From: CAZRZN01 sp964604565
Lineage (GTDB): Bacteria > Pseudomonadota > Alphaproteobacteria > Rhodobacterales > Rhodobacteraceae
Reading direction: 5' to 3'
Assembly (NCBI GenBank): GCA_964604565.1
Contig: CAZRZN010000203.1
Location: forward strand, 1 to 8,209
Length of the DNA: 8,209 bases
In this document: piece after piece, positions 1 to 4,718 of the stretch
How positions within the stretch are numbered: position 1 is the first letter of the stretch
How the letters are laid out: every line of letters begins with the position of its first letter
Made by a program: the position numbers and the translations under genes
The notes under the pieces: model-generated
The model's database searches: none
Seen by the model: the letters and a program-made list of their open reading frames with translations, nothing else
Told to the model about the DNA's origin: nothing

Positions 1-129
1 CCCGTCACGCGGCGCGTGCCAGGTCATATCCTTGTCCACCCAGATCAGCAGAGACACCCGCTTGCGCAACGACGCGTTGTAGCTGGACCAGTTCGTCGTA
101 CGATAGCGGGCAGGACATGGCTTGCTCAT
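1..129 (-). CDS. IS5-family transposase, N-terminal fragment cut by the window edge
   Basis: An ATG at 129-127 opens a minus-strand frame of 43 codons that runs without a stop to base 1. The protein begins MSKPCPARYRTTNW and continues with SYNASLRKR and SLLIWVDKDMTWHAP. This matches the conserved N-terminus of IS5-family DDE transposases (pattern NW..YN..L..RGSL.IW.D.. M.W). The DDE catalytic residues would lie further left, so whether the enzyme is intact cannot be judged. No good ribosome binding site is visible upstream of the ATG, which is common for transposases. The gene is transcribed away from the operon to the right. A longer minus-strand frame over the same DNA (211-5) is in a different phase and does not resemble a protein family I recognise. 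Confidence 0.85.
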   Translation of the reverse strand, partial: MSKPCPARYRTTNWSSYNASLRKRVSLLIWVDKDMTWHAPRDG

Positions 130-148
130 GCAGCCCGTCTAACGGCAT

Positions 149-180
149 GGATTCGCGAAGTGAATCCTCTGGCGTCAGAG
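149..180. repeat. Two adjacent small inverted repeats inside the IS end
   Basis: GGATTC (149-154) and GAATCC (162-167) form a 6-bp stem around a 7-base loop. Immediately beside it, CTCTG (167-171) and CAGAG (176-180) form a 5-bp stem with a GCGT loop. Both lie between the IS terminus and the transposase start, in what would be the transposase leader. Structures in this position in insertion sequences can limit transposase translation from outside transcripts; that role here is inference. Confidence 0.45.
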
Positions 181-278
181 ATATGCAACAACGCCCCACA
201 GAGCCCGCCAATAAAATATGCGTCGCCCAGCTTGACTGGATGAATTATCAGGCAGGATATGAAAATGACTGGATATTT

Positions 279-295
279 AGTCAAGTGACTTGACT
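279..295. promoter_or_regulatory. Perfect 17-bp palindrome, candidate operator
   Basis: AGTCAAGTGACTTGACT is an exact inverted repeat of two 8-base arms around a central G. It sits about 190 bp upstream of the hydrolase start. The size and odd-centred symmetry suit a dimeric helix-turn-helix regulator. The flanking bases do not extend the symmetry. A third copy of the half-site (CTTGACT) lies at 231-237, which would allow a second, weaker contact. It is not followed by a T-tract, so a terminator is unlikely. The regulator is unknown and not encoded in the visible window. Confidence 0.55.
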
Positions 296-462
296 TTGCC
301 GTATCTCAGCGGCAACGGTGAAGTTAAGGAGACGTTAACACGTCAAATTGGAACTTAGGTTGGATAGGATTTTCCAGTTGTTGACGAGGAAAAGCCTTAT
401 TCGTTTCCTGGAGTTGATAACAAGAATTCCAATTGCTCAAAAGGGCATTGGAGTAGCACCGA

Positions 463-482
463 TTTTTTAAAAAAACGGAGGG
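463..482 (+). promoter_or_regulatory. T/A tract and strong ribosome binding site of the hydrolase gene
   Basis: Six T residues (463-468) run directly into seven A residues (469-475), followed at once by GGAGGG (477-482), five bases before the ATG at 488. This is the best Shine-Dalgarno match in the window and fixes the start of the first gene. The A-rich stretch just upstream could aid ribosome binding, and the T6/A7 stretch could pair weakly with itself; both effects are inference. Confidence 0.7.
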
Positions 483-487
483 AAATT

Positions 488-1216
488 ATGACAACGCAAT
501 ATGGCTGGGAGCCCTATCTGAGCGATAGGGATAAAGAACACGACAAAATATGGGGCAAGAAAGAGTTGTACGGCTTTGGAAATCGTCCCGCTTTGCTTCT
601 GATCGATATATATTACAGCGTTCTCGGGTTGAAGCGCGAACCGATCTTCGAGTCGATGAAAACCTGGCCGTCGAGCACAGGCTTGGAAGGCTGGGAAGCG
701 GTGGACAAGACCGCTGAATTGCTGGCCGTGGCGCGCGAATGCGGTATTCCGGTAATCCACATCAAGGGATTGCAGTCCGGGATTAAGCCTTGGGTCCACC
801 GTCATCGCGGCCCGTCCAAGCTTTCTCCCGAGATGCAGAAGAAGGGCACCCAGATCGTTGATGAAGTTGCCCCTGTCGACGGCGAAGTGGTCATCGAAAA
901 GACCGCTCCCAGCGCCTTTCAGGGCACACCACTGGACTTTCATCTGACTGCGATGGGCATCGATACCCTGATCTGCTGCGGCGAGACCACGAGCGGCTGC
1001 GTGCGCTCCAGTGTCGTAGACGGTGCGACCCACCGGTACCGCATGGGCGTCGTGTCGGAATGCGTCTTCGATCGGACCGAGGCCTCTCATTACATGAACC
1101 TCTACGACATGCATCAGAAGTATTCGGATGTGATCTCGCTGGACATGGCCAAGGGCTATCTGCGCGAAAAAGCCACGATCGATACCAGCACCTTCGCACA
1201 GAGCAAGACGGGCTGA
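488..1216 (+). CDS. Cysteine hydrolase, isochorismatase / N-carbamoylsarcosine amidohydrolase-like
   Basis: This 242-residue protein is a probable cytoplasmic amide- or carbamoyl-cleaving hydrolase of the isochorismatase-like superfamily, which uses an Asp-Lys-Cys triad. The triad is visible: Asp40 in PALLLIDIYY, Lys138 in VIEKTAPSAFQGTPLD, and Cys171 in GETTSGCVRSSV. The KxxxSAFxGTxL and GIDTLIxxGxTTSGCVR blocks are standard. The C-terminal part (ECVFDR, a NLYDMHQKY stretch, then GYL) resembles N-carbamoylsarcosine amidase- and maleamate amidohydrolase-like enzymes more than nicotinamidases or true isochorismatases, and length fits. There is no signal peptide. The start is set by GGAGGG five bases upstream. 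It heads the operon, 82 bp before the binding-protein gene, so it probably acts on the imported compound. The exact substrate cannot be read from the sequence. Confidence 0.9.
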   Translation: MTTQYGWEPYLSDRDKEHDKIWGKKELYGFGNRPALLLIDIYYSVLGLKREPIFESMKTWPSSTGLEGWEAVDKTAELLAVARECGIPVIHIKGLQSGIKPWVHRHRGPSKLSPEMQKKGTQIVDEVAPVDGEVVIEKTAPSAFQGTPLDFHLTAMGIDTLICCGETTSGCVRSSVVDGATHRYRMGVVSECVFDRTEASHYMNLYDMHQKYSDVISLDMAKGYLREKATIDTSTFAQSKTG

Positions 1217-1243
1217 GCGCCCCTTCCTCCCAAGAAATAGAGC

Positions 1244-1261
1244 GTCGCCCGGCAGGGCGGC
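1244..1261 (+). other. Intergenic stem-loop between hydrolase and binding-protein genes
   Basis: GTCGCCC (1244-1250) pairs with GGGCGGC (1255-1261) around a GGCA loop: seven pairs, one of them G-U. No T-tract follows, so it is not a standard intrinsic terminator. It lies 37 bases upstream of the chosen start of the binding-protein gene. It could mark an mRNA processing point or a 5' stabiliser giving higher expression of the binding protein; that is inference from its position. Confidence 0.4.
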
Positions 1262-1298
1262 ACCCTCGCCGTAACAGCTCGCAGACAGGATGCCTCAC

Positions 1299-2834
1299 AT
1301 GATCAAGATGAACCGCCGCACTTTCACGTCGCTTCTCGCGGCAACAGCTACATTTCCTGCCATCGGACATGCCGCAACGGATGGCGGCAAATCCTTGACG
1401 ATCCGGTTTTATGACGATCCCGCCGGCTATGACCCGGCGAACATCTTCCGTATCGAGAACGAGAACCTCGCCTTCAATATTTTCAGCGGGCTGACCACCT
1501 ATGACAGCACCACCGGCGAGATCATTCCTGATCTGGCTGTGTCCTGGGAAACAGAAGATGCCAAGGTCTGGACGTTCAAGCTGCGTGAAGGCGTGAAGTT
1601 CCAGAAGGGCTATGGCGACTTCACCGCCGAGGATGTGATCTACAGCTATAACCGGATTCTCGATCCCGAGACCGCCTCGCCCTATGCCGGCGAGATGAGC
1701 GGCATCGTCAGCATGGAGGCACCCGATCCCTACACCGTAATCATCACGTTGGACCGTCCGAACGGCAACTTCCTGCATACGGTAGCCAACTACCATCAGG
1801 GGCAGATCGTAAAGAAAAAAGCCATCGAGGACGCCGGTGACAGGGTCCGCTGGGAACCGGTCGGCACCGGCCCGTACTACATGGATTTCATCGATGTCAC
1901 CTCGCAGATCGTCCTGAAGCGCCATGATGAGTATTACAAGGGTCCAGCGCCGATCGAGACACTGACGTTCAACATTATCAAGGACGAAGCCACGGCGACC
2001 ATTGCGCTGCGCAACGGCGAAGTGGACCTGGTGATGCGCTCGAACCGGGAAGAAAACCTGCAGATCCTGAAATCGGAAGGCTTCAAGATGAACACGGTGC
2101 AGGATTATGCCGTTGTGCTGAAGGTCTTCAACACGGACTTCGGTCCCTTCTCGAACAAGCTGGTGCGTCAGGCCGTGGCCCATGCCATCGACTATGGCGC
2201 GATCACAAATGCCATCTCACCCAGTCTCACGCATGGGCACAACTCGATGCTGTTGCCATGGATGTCGGTCTATACCGACGATGTGCCAGCCTACGACTAC
2301 GATCCTGCCAAGGCCAAGGCTCTGCTGGCCGAGGCTGGCTATGCCGATGGCTTCACCTTCAAGAACCTCGGGACCTCGGCCCAGGGCGTGACAGAGCTGC
2401 AGCAGTTTGAGATCGACTTCCTCAGCCAGGTTGGCATCAACATGGAGATGGATCTGGTCGATACGCCGACTTTCAACCAGCGGCGCAACGCGGGCGAGTT
2501 CGAGATGGCAACGCGGCTCCTGCCAGCCATAAATCCGGACATGATCCTATTCAATTTCCTGCATCCGGACAACAAGGTGCCCGGTGGTCTGAACGGGGCG
2601 CGGTATGACAACCCCGAAGTCACGACGATGCTGGAATCCGCGCGCGCGGAACCAGACGCGGACAAGGCCTTCGAGATGTACAAGACCGTGCAGCAGATCG
2701 TGCTCGACGACCTGCCTTACCTGCCCGCCTACGCCAACAACGTCTACTGGCCCGGCAAGCAGGAGGTCACTGGCGTGCAGCCCAACTATCTGGCGCAGGT
2801 TAACTTCTTCGAAGTCGACATTCAGGTCGCATAG
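1299..2834 (+). CDS. ABC transporter substrate-binding protein, family 5 (peptide/nickel type), Tat-like signal
   Basis: This periplasmic binding protein (511 residues from this start) belongs to the DppA/OppA family and should deliver substrate to the two permeases that follow. Family blocks are clear: VWTFKLREGVKF then FTAEDVIYSYNRILDP (residues 90-122), PVGTGPYYM (187-195), RQAVAHAID (290-298), YDPAKAKALLAEAGY (334-348), ARYDNPE (434-440) and DDLPYLPAY (470-478). The N-terminus has Arg6-Arg7 in MNRRTFTSLL, a hydrophobic stretch and a likely cut after GHA (residue 25), so export may be by Tat. I chose the ATG at 1299 because AGGA (1287-1290) lies eight bases upstream; ATGs at 1290 and 1308 are alternatives. 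The segment that normally holds the peptide-amine-binding Asp (WxxDxxDP) reads MATRLLPAINPDM, so a non-peptide ligand is plausible. The stop codon leads directly into the next ribosome binding site. Confidence 0.92.
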   Translation: MIKMNRRTFTSLLAATATFPAIGHAATDGGKSLTIRFYDDPAGYDPANIFRIENENLAFNIFSGLTTYDSTTGEIIPDLAVSWETEDAKVWTFKLREGVKFQKGYGDFTAEDVIYSYNRILDPETASPYAGEMSGIVSMEAPDPYTVIITLDRPNGNFLHTVANYHQGQIVKKKAIEDAGDRVRWEPVGTGPYYMDFIDVTSQIVLKRHDEYYKGPAPIETLTFNIIKDEATATIALRNGEVDLVMRSNREENLQILKSEGFKMNTVQDYAVVLKVFNTDFGPFSNKLVRQAVAHAIDYGAITNAISPSLTHGHNSMLLPWMSVYTDDVPAYDYDPAKAKALLAEAGYADGFTFKNLGTSAQGVTELQQFEIDFLSQVGINMEMDLVDTPTFNQRRNAGEFEMATRLLPAINPDMILFNFLHPDNKVPGGLNGARYDNPEVTTMLESARAEPDADKAFEMYKTVQQIVLDDLPYLPAYANNVYWPGKQEVTGVQPNYLAQVNFFEVDIQVA

Positions 2835-2848
2835 GGAACGCGCCGGCC

Positions 2849-3796
2849 ATGATTGAATATACCCTCAAAAAACTCGCCCAGCTTCTGATCACTATTTTCG
2901 GGGTGGTGACGCTTGTGTTCTTCACCTTGCGTCTGATCCCGGGCGATGCGGCGTCTGCCATGGCCGGCGACACCTTGTCCGGCGACGCGCTGGAAAACCT
3001 TCGCGAACAGATGGGCCTGAACGAGCCCATCCTGTCGCAATATATCGATTATCTGGTCAGCCTGATCTCGCTGGATTTCGGCACGACCATCACCACACGC
3101 CTGCCCGTGGCAGAGCTGCTGCTCAAGGCGCTCCCGATCACCATGACGATCGCGTTGTTGACCATTCTGTTTGCGATCGTCCTCTCGATCCCGCTGGGGA
3201 CCGTTGCGGCCTTCATGGCCCACCGGGGGCGCACGGGACTGGACAACCTGATCACCGGTTTCGCGATGATCATTGATCTGATGCCATCCTTCTGGACCGC
3301 GCTTGTGTTCCTGCTTTTGTTCTCGCTGACATTGGGGTGGTTTCCCGCCAGCGGCATGATCTCATTCGACGATCCCATGGCCTTTCTGTCGCGGATCGCG
3401 CTGCCAGTCCTGGTGCTGTCTGTGACGCAGGTCGCCACGATGGCACGGATCACCCGAACCTCGGTGCTGGAAATCCTGAACGAGGATTATGTCCGCACCG
3501 CCCGCGCGATGGGCTGGTCGGAATTCAGAGTGCTGTTCCGCCACGCGCTGAAGAACGCCGCCCTGCCGATTGCGACCGTGGTTGGACTGTCCTTTGGCAA
3601 CCTGTTGAACGGTACCGTCATCGTCGAGTTCATCTTTACCATTCCCGGGATCGGCAACCTGCTGATCAACGGGATCAACAGTCGTGACTACCAGATGGTT
3701 CAGACGCTGATCGTCTTCTACGCCCTGCTGTTCGTGACGATCAATTTCCTGACCGATCTGATTTACCGCGGACTCGATCCGCGGGTGAAATTCTGA
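2849..3796 (+). CDS. ABC transporter permease, DppB/OppB type
   Basis: This 315-residue inner-membrane subunit forms half of the transport channel. It starts with a membrane segment (residues about 9-30) ending in LRLIPGDA, the usual DppB signature. A periplasmic stretch with LREQMGLNEPILSQY follows, then five further hydrophobic segments. The cytoplasmic coupling loop (EAA loop, about 213-241) reads DYVRTARAMGW and RHALKNAALPI and keeps the conserved glycine (Gly222). The C-terminus (FTIPGIGNLL, then DLIYRGLDPRVKF) is canonical. AGGGA (2833-2837) overlaps the stop codon of the binding-protein gene and serves this start 14 bases after that stop, which suggests translational coupling. Length and topology are normal. 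Unlike many binding-protein/permease junctions, there is no hairpin in the gap. Confidence 0.95.
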   Translation: MIEYTLKKLAQLLITIFGVVTLVFFTLRLIPGDAASAMAGDTLSGDALENLREQMGLNEPILSQYIDYLVSLISLDFGTTITTRLPVAELLLKALPITMTIALLTILFAIVLSIPLGTVAAFMAHRGRTGLDNLITGFAMIIDLMPSFWTALVFLLLFSLTLGWFPASGMISFDDPMAFLSRIALPVLVLSVTQVATMARITRTSVLEILNEDYVRTARAMGWSEFRVLFRHALKNAALPIATVVGLSFGNLLNGTVIVEFIFTIPGIGNLLINGINSRDYQMVQTLIVFYALLFVTINFLTDLIYRGLDPRVKF

Positions 3797-3812
3797 CCGA
3801 GAGAGCACGCGC

Positions 3813-4703
3813 ATGTCACAAGAAACGCTGAACATTCCAGGGCGACAGATGCGGAGCCTCCAGCCGATCGTGGCGGGGTTACGAAACTCCAAACTCATGG
3901 CAAACAAGAAGGCGCGGCTCGCGTTGGTCATCCTGCTGCCCATATTGTTCCTGACAGCAATCGCCCCGCTTCTGCCGTTGCAGGCCCCGCTTGAGACCAA
4001 CCTACGGGCGATGATGCAGCCACCGTCCTTCGAACATCCCTTCGGCACCGACAAGATGGGCCGCGACATCCTCAGCCGAACGCTGGAGGGGGTAAAGGTC
4101 TCGCTCTTTGTCGGGTTCAGCGTCGCCGCCATCGCCCTTGTAGCAGGCATGATCTTTGGCACGCTGGCCGGGTTCTTCGGTGGTGTGATCGACCGGCTCA
4201 TCATGACGGTGGTGGATATCTTTCTGGCCTTTCCGTCGCTGCTTCTGGCCATCGGACTGGTCGCAGTGGTCGGGACAGGGCTGGTGCCTGTGATCCTTGC
4301 GATTTCCATGGCCGATGTGCCGCGCTTCATCCGCTTGCAGCGCAGTCAGGTTCTCAGCCTGCGCAGCCGGGCCTTCATAGATGCCGCGCGCACGGTCCAT
4401 GCCTCGCAGGCCTGGATGATGCGTCGGCATATCGCGCCAAACACCATCGCGCCCATGCTGGTCGCAGGCAGTATCGCTGCGGCCAACGCAATACTGGTCG
4501 AGGCCAGCCTGAGCTTTCTGGGTCTTGGCATCATGCCCCCCGCCCCCTCTCTGGGCAACATTATCCGCGACGGTCAGATGTACCTGCAGCAGGCTTGGTG
4601 GATCTCCACTCTGCCCGGTCTTGTGATCCTGCTGATCGCAATCAGCCTGCATTTCCTGTCGGACGGGGTACGCGAAGCGCTCGACCCTCGGTCGCGCGGA
4701 TAA
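3813..4703 (+). CDS. ABC transporter permease, DppC/OppC type
   Basis: This 296-residue inner-membrane subunit is the partner of the preceding permease. It has a cytoplasmic N-terminus of about 35 residues, a first membrane segment (about 36-57), and the family block HPFGTDKMGRDILSRTLEG (75-93). A core of membrane segments follows, with FGTLAGFFGG (115-124). The EAA coupling loop (about 188-211) reads FIDAARTVHASQAW and RRHIAPN. In it the position normally held by the conserved glycine (EAAxxxG) is His196, which is unusual. The C-terminus (SFLGLGIMPPAPSLG, then GVREALDPRSRG) is standard. The gene begins 16 bases after the previous stop, with a GAGAG element upstream. Its stop codon lies within the next gene's AAGGAAAG ribosome binding site. 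Confidence 0.95.
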   Translation: MSQETLNIPGRQMRSLQPIVAGLRNSKLMANKKARLALVILLPILFLTAIAPLLPLQAPLETNLRAMMQPPSFEHPFGTDKMGRDILSRTLEGVKVSLFVGFSVAAIALVAGMIFGTLAGFFGGVIDRLIMTVVDIFLAFPSLLLAIGLVAVVGTGLVPVILAISMADVPRFIRLQRSQVLSLRSRAFIDAARTVHASQAWMMRRHIAPNTIAPMLVAGSIAAANAILVEASLSFLGLGIMPPAPSLGNIIRDGQMYLQQAWWISTLPGLVILLIAISLHFLSDGVREALDPRSRG

Positions 4704-4718
4704 GGAAAGAAACCAGCC

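Larger units (their letters stand above)
1..206 (-). mobile_element. IS5-family insertion sequence, right-hand end only (partial)
   Basis: This is the end of an insertion sequence whose remainder lies left of the window. Reading the minus strand from about 206 down, the order is a GGGCTCTGTGGGG stretch, then GGGGCGTTGTTGCATATC (plus-strand 180-197), two short stem-loops, and the start of an IS5-type transposase. GGC-TTGTTG-type termini are usual for several IS5-family groups. The exact outer end is uncertain: it could be near 197 or near 206, because the other terminal repeat and the target duplication are not in view. Flanking DNA from about 207 becomes clearly more AT-rich, which fits a junction. 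Family assignment rests mainly on the transposase N-terminus. Confidence 0.75.
207..487 (+). promoter_or_regulatory. Non-coding upstream region of the hydrolase/transporter operon
   Basis: About 280 bases separate the IS end from the first operon gene, and I see no credible gene in either strand. The stretch is more AT-rich than the genes that follow, as expected for a control region. TTGAC or its complement GTCAA occurs five times (232-236, 280-284, 290-294, 342-346, 381-385). The full heptamer CTTGACT/AGTCAAG occurs at 231-237, 279-285 and 289-295. Several of these could pass for -35 boxes, but none has a convincing -10 element 16 to 18 bases downstream, and no sigma-54 -24/-12 pair was seen. 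I therefore infer that a promoter is here but cannot place it. Confidence 0.6.

Noticed and set aside
5..211. Minus-strand frame of 68 codons overlapping the IS end
   Set aside because: The IS5 transposase N-terminus is recognisable in another phase of the same strand (129-1), which makes this frame a shadow.
16..243. Plus-strand frame open from the left edge to 243
   Set aside because: It is antisense to the transposase start, runs through the IS terminus, and shows no recognisable domain.
290..318. TTGACT at 290-295 as a -35 box
   Set aside because: The bases 17 to 18 positions downstream (around CAACGG) bear no likeness to a -10 element, and the hexamer is part of the palindrome.
381..409. 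TTGACG (381-386) with a downstream -10 as the operon promoter
   Set aside because: At 16 to 18 bases spacing the sequence is TTTCCT-like, and the better TATTCG is only 11 bases away, so the pair is not supported.
1244..1261. Intrinsic terminator after the hydrolase gene
   Set aside because: A stem is present but no run of T follows, and the next gene is co-directional with its own ribosome binding site.
891..2183. Long minus-strand open frame (430 codons) opposite the hydrolase and binding-protein genes
   Set aside because: It lies wholly antisense to two well-recognised genes, its translation is rich in Arg, His and Gln without family motifs, and such frames are common opposite GC-rich codons.
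3362..4330. Minus-strand open frame (322 codons) opposite both permease genes
   Set aside because: It spans two real genes and their gap, with no credible ribosome binding site or domain.
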